The notes under the pieces: generated by a model | Told to the model about the DNA's origin: nothing | What the model saw: only the letters and a program-made list of their open reading frames with translations | The model's database searches: none | Shown: one piece after another, positions 1 to 7,270 of the stretch | Layout of the letters: each line of letters opens with the position of its first letter | How positions within the stretch are numbered: position 1 is the stretch's first letter | Program-made: the position numbers and the translations under genes | Source: Alphaproteobacteria bacterium | GTDB lineage: Bacteria; Pseudomonadota; Alphaproteobacteria; Sphingomonadales; Emcibacteraceae | Direction of reading: 5' to 3' | Assembly: GCA_013152615.1 (NCBI GenBank) | Contig: JAADGA010000021.1 | Span: 1 to 9,880, forward strand | Length of the DNA: 9,880 nt

Positions 1-111
1 CGTGCCGCCGCCGGTGTTGCCACCACCCGCGCCACCGCCAGTGTTACCACCGCCCGTGCCGCCGCCAGTATTACCACCACCCGTGCCCCCGCCAGTATTA
101 CCGCCACCCGT
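1..111 (-). repeat. 27-bp tandem repeat coding TGGGNTGGG
   Basis: Four complete 27-bp units (111-85, 84-58, 57-31, 30-4) and the first codon of a fifth lie in frame within the exported-protein gene, and the array continues past the left edge. Each unit codes Thr-Gly-Gly-Gly-Asn-Thr-Gly-Gly-Gly. Seven of the 27 columns vary among the four copies. Six are silent third-position changes and one gives Thr to Ala in the fourth unit. The period is a multiple of three, so gain or loss of units would change length without shifting the frame. Confidence 0.92.
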
Positions 112-1509
112 GCCGCCAGAAAGACTGATGCGGCTGCCAAAACCGTCTACGGCCTGAGCGGTTGGGCCGGGGGCCGACCGGGTATTCGGGGTGGTAAAAA
201 AATGTCCCAGTGTTTGTGCGGTAAAATTGTTATTAAAAGTCTGTGGTGTGTTTGATCCCCCCGAAGGATTTAGATTTTCCAGCATGGCAAGCAGTTGTTT
301 ATTCAGCTTCTTCTTCATCCCGCTCATATCGGCGGGGGATATAATCACCCCGACAATATATGTTTTCAGCGGCCCATCGGATTCGAATCTCATATCGATG
401 GTTTTGCCGTTACTCTTGACCAAGGTGGTGAGCAGCCATCCGTCGATTTTGGTCTTTTTATTTGTTTCAAGATTGACCGTGCTTGCGCTTGCCGCCGGAG
501 TGTTTTTGTCATGACCGGCTTCCCCGACCAGACTTACCCCGTCCGAGGATAGTTTCGCCCATTCCGGGTTGCCGGTTTTTGCGGTATCAATAACGCGCAG
601 CTGATTGCCGTTAATCCCGAATCTGTCTCCAAAAGGATGGGGAATAATTCGGCCACCGGGCAGGGGGGCCGTGAAAATATACAGCCGGTAATTACCCTTT
701 TTCAGTTCGGGAATGGCGAAGCCGCTTACATTAAGAATACCATCATTGAGAAAGTCATTCTTTGTTGAGGTCTCCAGCGCCAAAAGACCCCGCCCTTCAA
801 TATTTTTACTTGCCGGGGTAATCCGGATAAAGCCACGATGCGGAATTTTCTTGACCGGGCCAAAATCCCAGCCAATATCGCCGATGCTCAAGCCAAAATC
901 AGAAATTGCAGAATAGGGAATGCTATAGGCCGATGTCGCGGCCCGGGCGGCGGCATCAACCACCCTTTTGGCGGAATCCTGCAGATTATGGCCCTTCTGC
1001 GCCAGTCCGGATTTGCCAAGGTCGGACAGAATTCCCGAGGCAAGATCGGTAATCCGGTCGGATTGGCCAGCGGAGCCATCAAAATACTTCTGTAAGATTT
1101 TCAGGGATTTTTCCGAGCCGTCTATCGCGGCTTTAACGGCTTCTTTCCGGCTGATCCTCTCGCTCTTTTGTGGCTGACCCTGCGCTGTAAACGGCATACC
1201 CCGCAGGCTGGTTGCCGGTGAATAGAGCGGACCTTGCGGCACCAGAGCCGATTTTCGCGGCACAGGTTCCGGTTGTCCGGAACGCGGGCGGATTGTCCGG
1301 CCCGGGATGGCTTTTGATGACGGGGCGATGGGTGCTGTTATTTTATACAGCATATCATTACCCATCATGTCTTTTTCACCTGGCTTCAGCAGATCTATCT
1401 GGCCCTGAATGGCTTTATTTGTGGCGGGATTATCGACAAGGTCATTATAGGCCCACACACTCAAGGCAAGAGTGCTGACCATCGCCAATAACTTGTATTT
1501 TAATACCAT
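1..1509 (-). CDS. Unrecognised exported protein with Gly/Asn/Thr repeat tail (3' end beyond window)
   Basis: The reading frame is open from an ATG at 1509 through base 1 (503 codons, no stop), so the C-terminus is missing. An in-frame TGA lies eight codons upstream, making this the first available ATG; a weak AGGA sits three to four bases before it. The N-terminus (MVLKYKLLAMVSTLALSVWA) looks like a signal peptide, possibly cleaved after Ala20, or an uncleaved anchor. It has no lipobox, and no cysteine occurs in the visible part. Residues about 57-115 are rich in Pro and basic residues, 120-200 look helical and Ala/Lys-rich, and 220-395 alternate hydrophobic and polar residues as in a beta-rich domain. 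A low-complexity stretch follows, then from residue 467 a nine-residue repeat TGGGNTGGG. I do not recognise the family. An envelope or secreted location is inferred from the signal sequence, and the Gly-rich tail may be a flexible linker to a domain beyond the window. The gene is divergent from cobA. Confidence 0.8.
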   Translation of the reverse strand, partial: MVLKYKLLAMVSTLALSVWAYNDLVDNPATNKAIQGQIDLLKPGEKDMMGNDMLYKITAPIAPSSKAIPGRTIRPRSGQPEPVPRKSALVPQGPLYSPATSLRGMPFTAQGQPQKSERISRKEAVKAAIDGSEKSLKILQKYFDGSAGQSDRITDLASGILSDLGKSGLAQKGHNLQDSAKRVVDAAARAATSAYSIPYSAISDFGLSIGDIGWDFGPVKKIPHRGFIRITPASKNIEGRGLLALETSTKNDFLNDGILNVSGFAIPELKKGNYRLYIFTAPLPGGRIIPHPFGDRFGINGNQLRVIDTAKTGNPEWAKLSSDGVSLVGEAGHDKNTPAASASTVNLETNKKTKIDGWLLTTLVKSNGKTIDMRFESDGPLKTYIVGVIISPADMSGMKKKLNKQLLAMLENLNPSGGSNTPQTFNNNFTAQTLGHFFTTPNTRSAPGPTAQAVDGFGSRISLSGGTGGGNTGGGTGGGNTGGGTGGGNTGGGAGGGNTGGGT

Positions 1510-1767
1510 TAATCCTGTTCCGCAGCCATATCATGCCCCCTGTCCCAATACCATTTCAGCCTCGGGAAATTTTTTTACCGCCAATTATAGCCGTTTGGAT
1601 ATTAAAATGGTGATAATAATCAGGGTTAATGATAAGTAAATATTCTGACCCGGGCCACATAAATATAATTGGATAAATTATGATATAGCCAGCAAGTGGC
1701 CAGTTTGCCGGATAATCCTGTCCGGAAACCGCCATTGCTGTCATCAGCAACACTTAAGGGACCCGCC
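1510..1767. promoter_or_regulatory. Divergent intergenic region between exported-protein gene and cobA
   Basis: This AT-rich stretch separates two genes transcribed away from each other, so it should hold both promoters. Two perfect TATAAT hexamers are visible. One is on the plus strand at 1664-1669, about 100 bases before cobA. The other is on the minus strand at 1589-1584, about 75 bases before the exported-protein start. Neither has a convincing -35 hexamer at 16-18 bases. The best match near the plus-strand one, CTGACC at 1645-1650, is only 13 bases away. In this AT-rich context the hexamers could be chance. No operator palindrome or riboswitch was recognised. A GTG at 1696 extends the cobA frame upstream into this region, but it has no ribosome binding site. 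Confidence 0.4.
1756..1761 (+). promoter_or_regulatory. Ribosome binding site that sets the cobA start
   Basis: AAGGGA ends six bases before the ATG at 1768, a good Shine-Dalgarno match at normal spacing. It favours this ATG over the in-frame GTG at 1696, which would add 24 residues lacking resemblance to the family. Confidence 0.75.
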
Positions 1768-2604
1768 ATGACCGTGGAAGATGTATTGAAAATATTACCG
1801 GATATGGACCCCGGCTGGGTTTGGCTGGCCGGTGCCGGACCCGGTGATCCGGGGCTGTTGTCGCTGTTGACACTGAAAGCGATGCAACAGGCGGATATTG
1901 TGGTTTATGACGCGCTGGTCAGTCAGGATATTCTGAATTTGCTTGATGGGGGGGTGAGGCTTGAATTTGCTGGCAAGCGCGGCGGCAGGCCGTCGTTGAA
2001 ACAGGCGGATATTTCTGAACGGCTGGTTGTGCATGCGCAGGCGGGGAAAAAGGTGCTTCGGCTTAAAGGCGGTGATCCGTTCGTTTTTGGCCGCGGTGGC
2101 GAGGAAGCCCGTTATCTGGTAAAATCGAATATTCCGTTCCGGGTGGTGCCGGGGATTACCGCGGGTATCGGCGGCCTCGCCTATGCCGGGATACCGCTCA
2201 CCGATCGCTATAGCAATTCCGTGGTTACCTTCCTGACGGGATATGGTGAGGATGGTGGCCTGTCAAGGGATATAGACTGGAATGCCCTCGCCAAATCTTC
2301 CCCGGTAATTGTGGTTTATATGGCGCTCGGCAGGGTTGAGGCGATCTGTCAGAAATTTCTGCAAAATGGCCGGCGGCCTGATGAGGCAGTGGCGATTGTC
2401 AGCAAGGCGACGTTGGCGGACCAGCAGGTGCTGGAGACAACATTGGCCACGGCGGCAGAAGATGTTGTTCGGGCGGATTTAGCCGCCCCGGCGCTGATTA
2501 TTCTCGGACAGAATGTCAAGCTGAGAGCGGGACTCGACTGGCTCGGCGCCATGACCGGGAAAATATTAACGGCCAAGCTGCCAGAAACATTGCCGCATAA
2601 GTAA
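1768..2604 (+). CDS. cobA: Uroporphyrinogen-III C-methyltransferase (SUMT)
   Basis: This cytoplasmic enzyme transfers two methyl groups from S-adenosylmethionine to C2 and C7 of uroporphyrinogen III, giving precorrin-2, the branch point to siroheme and cobalamin. The 278-residue product is one tetrapyrrole methylase domain of normal single-domain SUMT length. Visible signatures are the Gly-rich N-terminal loop GAGPGDP (residues 22-28) followed by TLKA (35-38), DALVS (48-52), the SAM-binding segment LKGGDPFVFGRGGEE (99-113), VPGIT (127-131) and YAGIPLTDR shortly after. There is no fused CysG dehydrogenase/ferrochelatase part and no uroporphyrinogen synthase domain. A 14-residue leader before the domain is slightly longer than usual. 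The gene stands alone: the upstream neighbour is divergent and the downstream one convergent. No siroheme, cobalamin, nitrite or sulfite reductase genes are in view, so the pathway branch served is undecided. Family assignment is firm. Confidence 0.95.
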   Translation: MTVEDVLKILPDMDPGWVWLAGAGPGDPGLLSLLTLKAMQQADIVVYDALVSQDILNLLDGGVRLEFAGKRGGRPSLKQADISERLVVHAQAGKKVLRLKGGDPFVFGRGGEEARYLVKSNIPFRVVPGITAGIGGLAYAGIPLTDRYSNSVVTFLTGYGEDGGLSRDIDWNALAKSSPVIVVYMALGRVEAICQKFLQNGRRPDEAVAIVSKATLADQQVLETTLATAAEDVVRADLAAPALIILGQNVKLRAGLDWLGAMTGKILTAKLPETLPHK

Positions 2605-2653
2605 GACGTATAAGTAAAATGTCGCCCCATGATGAAAAAGCGTCCGGAAAATA
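2605..2653. other. Convergent intergenic gap between cobA and receptor gene
   Basis: Forty-nine bases separate the stop codons of two convergent genes. ATAAGTAA occurs twice, at 2597-2604 (overlapping the cobA stop) and 2610-2617, a 13-base period that places another TAA just after the stop. I looked for an intrinsic terminator on both strands and found no GC-rich stem followed by a T run. Transcription from either side may therefore overlap into the opposite gene. Confidence 0.5.
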
Positions 2654-5515
2654 TTAGAAATTTTTAGTCAGACGCAGGTAATAATAGCCGCCGTTATAGC
2701 CAAAAGGGGCCGACCGCCGGGAATAGGTAAAGACCCCGGGCGAGGCCACGATCCCTGCTATTGATCCGGCGCGGGACTGCCCGATCCGGTTGATGTCGGG
2801 AAAGATATTGAATATATTATTTGCGCCCACGGTTATTCTCACTCTTGCGGTCTCGAAATAATATGAAATTTGCAGATCTGTCAGGATTTTCGGGGTGAAT
2901 CGCTGAATATTCTGCCCCGGCCCGGTAGCAATATTACAGGAGCCTTCGCACACCACATAGGAGCCATAATAATTATTGCGCAGGATGACAAACCATTTGC
3001 CGATGCCGTAATCCAGCGTGAAATTAATTCTGGCGGCCGGTTGCCATTGTTCAATGATCGAGCGGTCCTGCGGGCTGAATAATACCATTCTGTCGACACC
3101 GGGAAGCGGCGAGGCGACGGAGCCATTTTTAATCCGGGTTTTGGTTTTGTTGGCCGCCAGCGAGATTCTCAATCGCTGCCCTGTCGGCATCGGAAGATCA
3201 TAATTGGCGACAAAATCCACCCCCTGGGTTTCCGTGTTGGCGATATTGGTGAAGAACTGGCCGTCGGTGGCCCCGGTTGCGGCGGCGACTCCGGGGAATT
3301 TATCCTTGATCGGGATGCTGCCGGTAATGGCAATCCGGTTATTGATGTCAATGCGGTAATAGTCTGCGGTCAGCGACAGCTTTTCCAGCGGGGTAATGAC
3401 AAAACCGAAACTGTAATTAACTGCGGTTTCCTTTTTCAGTTTGGGAATGGCGAGGGCGCGCGCGACCGTGCTGTCATTGCGGAAGGTCCCTCTTTCCTGG
3501 GCAATGGACACGCCGTTTACCTCGACAAACTGGGTGCTGGTGCTGTTGAAAAATTTCTGTTGCATCGACGGGGCGCGAAAACCGGAGCTGATGGAACCGC
3601 GCAGGGCAAAGATATGGTCGAGCTGATAGCGGGTGGCGAATTTGGCATTTATCCGGCTGCCAAAATCACTGTAATCTTCATAGCGGACCGCAACATTCAT
3701 CAGCAAATCAGGCGAGGGCTTCACTTCGACATCGGTATAGAATGCCAGATTATTGCGATTTTTATCAACGGCATTATCCGGTGAAAATCCTTTAAAGACC
3801 TGAAATCCCGGCAGGTAGGCGACCGGATTGGCTTTGCATCCGGGACAGGTATAGTTAAGCTGGCCGCCATTGGCATAGGAAACCGGATCGCCGGCGATGA
3901 TTTGATAATTTTCCCGGCGCCACTCGGCACCGAAGGCAATATTGGCGTTTTTAAAAGATTTGGAGAAATCAATATTTGCCATGATCTGATGAATTTCCAG
4001 CGTGCCCGCGTCGGCAGAGGTCGGACTGTCCGCGCCGAAAGAGGCGTTAAGCGAATTGGTAATCAGAAACTGGAAACTGTTGCCGCCGGTGGTCAGGCTG
4101 CTGTCCAGCGACCAGCCGTTGCCCATCGTCCATTTGGTCCCCGCCAAAACGGAATAATCCAGGATTTTAGCATTGATCAGCGGGAGAAAACCGTTGGGAT
4201 AAAGCGCGGTGACGGTGCGGCGATACTGGTTGGCCCGGCGATAAAAACCGGCGGACTGGTTATCCCGGTTTGAATAGGTGGCGAACATATAAAATTCACC
4301 AAAATCCGATAGCGGCACCATCATATTCATCACCAGCGCCTTTTGCCGGGTATCTGAATCGCCGACGCGGAAATTCTTGCGGTTAAAGCTTTTTTCTCTG
4401 GGATCTAGGGCAATATTACCGACGGCGCAGGCTTTCTGGCCCAGGGTGGCGAACTGGAGACAGCCGCTAAGCCCGGCCCGGTTGGTATGCTGGCGGTTGC
4501 GGTATTCTGCGGTAAGGGTCAGAAAGCCCCGGGTTGCCAGCGTCCGGCCATAGGTGGCATCGGCAACATAGGTGGTGCCGTCGCCGGCATAGGTCTGACC
4601 GAAAGAAGTGGAAATATCGCCACCTTCATTCTGGTTCTTGAGGATGATATTGATCACGCCGGCAATGGCATCCGAGCCATATTGCGCCGATGCGCCGTCG
4701 CGCAAAACCTCGATCCGCTTGATTGCCCCCGGCGGAATGGCATTCATATCCACGCCCGTGGCCCCGCGCCCGACCGAGGTATTGACATGGACAAGGGCAC
4801 TGTTATGGCGGCGTTTGCCATTGATCAGCACCAGAGTCTGATCCGGCCCCAATCCTCTGAGGGTCGCCGGTTTGATCGCATCGGTGCCGTCGGAAATGCT
4901 GGAGCTGGAGAAATTAAAGCTGGGGGCAAGGGATTGCAGGATGCGACCGGTTTCAGTTTCCCCGGTTGCCGCAATATTCCACGTATTGAAGCTGTCCACC
5001 GGCACCGGTGTCTCAAGCGCCGTTCGGCCCTTGCCCCGGGTGCCGATCGACACAATCTCCTCGATGCCATATCCCGGGGGCAGGGTATCATCCGGTTTTA
5101 CCGGCAGGGTCATGGTGCGGTTAGTGTGCGGATTATTCCCGGTTTCTTTGCCTATAGCCCGAATGGTTACGGTATTTTCCTCGGAAAATTCATACTCAAG
5201 ACCGCTGTTATGCAGTAATAATTTCAACGCCTGTCTGACGGTGTAGCGGCCTTCAAGACGGATGGCGTGCGGTAAATTCTGTTTTGCGGCCACATAAATA
5301 AGCTGTATCCCCGACTGTTTGGAGAAATCAATCAGCGCCGACCGCAGGGAGCGGGCATTGATGGAAAAATATACTGTTGCCGGCCTGTCCGGGGACGGCC
5401 CGTCCGGTACGGGCGAGAAAGCTTTGGCGGGGAGAGAGAACAGCGCAACACCACATATAGCCCAAATGGCCATATACTGTCTGACAACGGGCAGACGCGG
5501 GCTGCTGGTTAACAT
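2654..5515 (-). CDS. TonB-dependent outer-membrane receptor with STN signalling domain (FecA-type transducer)
   Basis: The 953-residue product is a ligand-gated outer-membrane beta-barrel driven by TonB. The signal peptide ends near PAKA (29-32). An STN domain follows at about 48-118 (FSINARSLRSALIDFSKQSG at its start), the periplasmic module by which FecA-type receptors contact a FecR regulator. A TonB-box-like segment (IEEIVSIGTR, 151-160) leads into the plug, with LRGLGPDQTLVLINGKRRH and VLRDGASAQYGSDAIAGVIN. The barrel ends in the terminal Phe typical of outer-membrane barrels. The start at 5515 is backed by GAGGA four bases upstream; an ATG at 5519 is out of frame and too close to that site. 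All six mature cysteines form close pairs: 352/363, 557/560 (CPGC) and 856/860, probably disulfides in extracellular loops. It is the last gene of the sigma-FecR-receptor cluster, 72 bases after the FecR gene. Siderophore, metal complex or another ligand cannot be distinguished. Confidence 0.95.
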   Translation of the reverse strand: MLTSSPRLPVVRQYMAIWAICGVALFSLPAKAFSPVPDGPSPDRPATVYFSINARSLRSALIDFSKQSGIQLIYVAAKQNLPHAIRLEGRYTVRQALKLLLHNSGLEYEFSEENTVTIRAIGKETGNNPHTNRTMTLPVKPDDTLPPGYGIEEIVSIGTRGKGRTALETPVPVDSFNTWNIAATGETETGRILQSLAPSFNFSSSSISDGTDAIKPATLRGLGPDQTLVLINGKRRHNSALVHVNTSVGRGATGVDMNAIPPGAIKRIEVLRDGASAQYGSDAIAGVINIILKNQNEGGDISTSFGQTYAGDGTTYVADATYGRTLATRGFLTLTAEYRNRQHTNRAGLSGCLQFATLGQKACAVGNIALDPREKSFNRKNFRVGDSDTRQKALVMNMMVPLSDFGEFYMFATYSNRDNQSAGFYRRANQYRRTVTALYPNGFLPLINAKILDYSVLAGTKWTMGNGWSLDSSLTTGGNSFQFLITNSLNASFGADSPTSADAGTLEIHQIMANIDFSKSFKNANIAFGAEWRRENYQIIAGDPVSYANGGQLNYTCPGCKANPVAYLPGFQVFKGFSPDNAVDKNRNNLAFYTDVEVKPSPDLLMNVAVRYEDYSDFGSRINAKFATRYQLDHIFALRGSISSGFRAPSMQQKFFNSTSTQFVEVNGVSIAQERGTFRNDSTVARALAIPKLKKETAVNYSFGFVITPLEKLSLTADYYRIDINNRIAITGSIPIKDKFPGVAAATGATDGQFFTNIANTETQGVDFVANYDLPMPTGQRLRISLAANKTKTRIKNGSVASPLPGVDRMVLFSPQDRSIIEQWQPAARINFTLDYGIGKWFVILRNNYYGSYVVCEGSCNIATGPGQNIQRFTPKILTDLQISYYFETARVRITVGANNIFNIFPDINRIGQSRAGSIAGIVASPGVFTYSRRSAPFGYNGGYYYLRLTKNF

Positions 5516-5555
5516 ACATTCCTCGCTATATTGCGGCTTTATAAAACCGTCAGCT

Positions 5556-5603
5556 ATTCAGGGGATCACCACCTGGTTACCTGAATGCTATTTTTTCTTT
5601 TTT
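5556..5603 (+). terminator. Hairpin plus T tract, terminator-like on the plus strand
   Basis: ATTCAGG (5556-5562) and CCTGAAT (5580-5586) form a perfect 7-bp stem. As plus-strand RNA it gains a U-G pair (5555/5587), and the loop can form an inner ACC/GGT stem (5568-5570 with 5575-5577). Four bases later the plus strand reads T6-C-T6 (5591-5603), the arrangement of an intrinsic terminator. The flanking genes run on the minus strand, so this orientation would stop antisense transcription entering the FecR gene. On the sense strand the same hairpin lies in the 72-base gap between the FecR and receptor genes without a following T run, so there it might act as an mRNA processing or attenuation element. 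The T tract also encodes the Lys-rich end of the FecR protein, so it may be coincidental. Confidence 0.4.
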
Positions 5604-6622
5604 AATAATAATATAGCATCATGGCCACTGTCGAGGACTTTTATAGGATAGGCAACGGATAACCCGCGCAACCAGTTGTCTATACCATCATTCAGAACAG
5701 TGCCGGTAAAGCGGATATTATCAAGGGCGGGGTCGCCGATAATAATTTCGCGCGCGGAATATCTGTTAACATCTGCGATCACACTGGCCAACGGGGTATC
5801 GACCCTGACCAGCATACCTTTTTCCCATGAAATTGCCGCCGCAACATTGGTTTTTACCACCGGCGAAATATCACCCTTGTTGTCATAGGAGACCGCCCGA
5901 CCCGCAGAAACTTTTGGCAGCGGGGCCGTTCTGGTCTTGTTATCGGCCAGATCAGGGTTGACCACAACCACCCCCTCCAGCACTGTTACGGTGACATTGC
6001 GGTCACCGGAATGAATATTAAATCTTGTGCCGACGGCGGTGACACTGCCGGTGCCAACCCGGACGACAAAGGGGCGCTTTTTATTTTTGGCGACCGTGAA
6101 GATGGCTTCGCCGCGCACCAGAGTGAGGTGGCGCACGGCCCTGGTATAATTTACATTGACAATCGACAGGGCCCCAAGGTTGATTTTCGAGCCATCCGCC
6201 AGCGGGATTATTTTATGTCCGGCGCGCGCGGTTTGATAGGTCGTTGTTTCCGCCCGCGCGGAAAAATCATTATGATAGAAAAGTTCAACGGACAGGGCGA
6301 TTAATATCGTTGCCGCAATCGCGGCGGCAAAGACCATGAAACGACTCCGCCGCCCGGCTCGGGCCAGATTATCCTCGCCAGAAGATATATTATTGGCATC
6401 ATGACCGGTGTCATTCCATGGCGGGTTGGTGATATTATCCAGTTGCTTCCAGGAGCATTCCGCTTTGGCAAAGGCCTGTTTGTTGGCGTCACTACGGCCA
6501 AGCCATTGTTGCCATTTCAGGTAACTTTCTTCGGTAATATCCCCATCACGCAGGGTGATGAACCATTCGGCAGCTTCTGTTGCCGTGTCATTCTTGATTT
6601 CAATGTTATTGTTGTTTTTCAT
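5588..6622 (-). CDS. FecR-family transmembrane anti-sigma regulator
   Basis: The 344-residue inner-membrane protein passes the receptor signal to the cytoplasmic sigma factor. The N-terminal cytoplasmic part (about 13-62) has the conserved pattern of the DUF4880/FecR N-domain: AAEWFITLRDG, then WQQWL (37-41) and NKQAFAKAE. One membrane segment lies at about 95-116. The periplasmic FecR domain (about 126-222) contains LADGSKINL and LVRGEAIFTV. It also contains VGTRFNI, in which Gly198-Thr199 resembles the Gly-Thr at which FoxR-type proteins self-cleave (family knowledge recalled, not shown here). A C-terminal STN-like region (about 266-338, DUF4974 type) includes FTGTVLNDGIDNWLRGL. The protein ends in four lysines. 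The start at 6622 is the first ATG after the sigma gene stop, 30 bases away, and has only a weak ribosome site. Organisation with the sigma and STN-receptor genes supports the role strongly. Confidence 0.94.
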   Translation of the reverse strand: MKNNNNIEIKNDTATEAAEWFITLRDGDITEESYLKWQQWLGRSDANKQAFAKAECSWKQLDNITNPPWNDTGHDANNISSGEDNLARAGRRSRFMVFAAAIAATILIALSVELFYHNDFSARAETTTYQTARAGHKIIPLADGSKINLGALSIVNVNYTRAVRHLTLVRGEAIFTVAKNKKRPFVVRVGTGSVTAVGTRFNIHSGDRNVTVTVLEGVVVVNPDLADNKTRTAPLPKVSAGRAVSYDNKGDISPVVKTNVAAAISWEKGMLVRVDTPLASVIADVNRYSAREIIIGDPALDNIRFTGTVLNDGIDNWLRGLSVAYPIKVLDSGHDAILLLKKKK

Positions 6623-6652
6623 CTTACTAAATCTGTATCTGTTGGAACCAGT

Positions 6653-7270
6653 CTATCCGTTCATTTCCCGAATGCATACCGCAAGGCCACGGGCAATATA
6701 TTTTCTTATGGAACTTATTGAAAGGTCCATTCTCTCGGCAATCTCGCCATGACTCAGGTTTTTAAATTTATATAACATAAAAGCTTCTCTGCATTTTGGC
6801 GGAAGTTTTTTCAAAATCTCCCTTAATTCAACCAGAGCCTGACGGGCATCAAGCGCCCGTTCCGGGGTAATTTCCTCAATCCCGTTCATGAGTATTTTGC
6901 TGCGGGCAAAATTTCTGGCATGCCGTGTCCGTTGGCGTTGCAGATCAATGGACAAATTGGTCGCCGTCCGGAACAGAAAAGACTGGAAACAGTCGATTTC
7001 CGCCAGATTTTCCCGTTTAATCAGACGAATATAAGCCTCCTGTGCCACCTCAACCGCATCCTGTCTGCTGCGCAATCTTATGGTGAGGTAACGGACAAGG
7101 GTTTCATTATACTCCTGATAAAGTGTTGTTATCTTGTCGTGGTAATATTGATTCCCGAAATCACGCTGATCTTCACCCTGCCACGAGTCCGGGGAATGTT
7201 TTCCACCCCCCTCCGCGTCGCGGGAAGGTATTTTTCCCTCAACAGTTACCAGTTTTAATCGTCGTTTCAT
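6653..7270 (-). CDS. ECF RNA polymerase sigma factor, FecI-like
   Basis: This sigma-70-family extracytoplasmic-function factor would direct transcription of the receptor genes when freed by the FecR-like partner. In the 205-residue form, region 2 spans about 48-118 (YQEYNETLVRYL; DAVEVAQEAYIRLIKRE; FLFRTATNLSIDLQRQRTRH). Region 4 spans about 145-198, with LPPKCREAFMLYKF and the helix-turn-helix LSHGEIAERMDLSISSIRKY. There is no SnoaL or other C-terminal extension. The start is uncertain. I chose the ATG at 7270, the nearest to region 2, but even this leaves about 45 residues before region 2, more than usual for FecI proteins. The frame stays open to ATGs at 7354 and 7402, giving up to 249 residues. 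None of the three has a good ribosome binding site. It is the first gene of the cluster, 30 bases before the FecR gene, and divergent from the second receptor. Confidence 0.88.
   Translation of the reverse strand: MKRRLKLVTVEGKIPSRDAEGGGKHSPDSWQGEDQRDFGNQYYHDKITTLYQEYNETLVRYLTIRLRSRQDAVEVAQEAYIRLIKRENLAEIDCFQSFLFRTATNLSIDLQRQRTRHARNFARSKILMNGIEEITPERALDARQALVELREILKKLPPKCREAFMLYKFKNLSHGEIAERMDLSISSIRKYIARGLAVCIREMNG

Noticed and set aside
1..111. 27-bp repeats as a CRISPR array or mobile-element end
   Set aside because: There are no unique spacers. The units are contiguous, in frame and code a Gly-rich peptide repeat.
1696..1767. GTG start giving a 302-residue CobA
   Set aside because: It has no ribosome site and adds 24 residues unlike the family. 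The ATG at 1768 has AAGGGA at good spacing.
2605..2653. Possible bidirectional terminator between cobA and the first receptor
   Set aside because: GACG and CGTC at the ends could pair only across a loop of over 30 bases, with no T run suitably placed, so I did not call a terminator.
4487..5218. Long plus-strand reading frame (243 codons) opposite the first receptor
   Set aside because: It lies antisense to the plug and early barrel of a certain gene. A similar antisense frame (8525-7713) lies opposite the same motifs in the second receptor, and the two resemble each other only because the sense motifs are conserved. Neither looks like a known protein.
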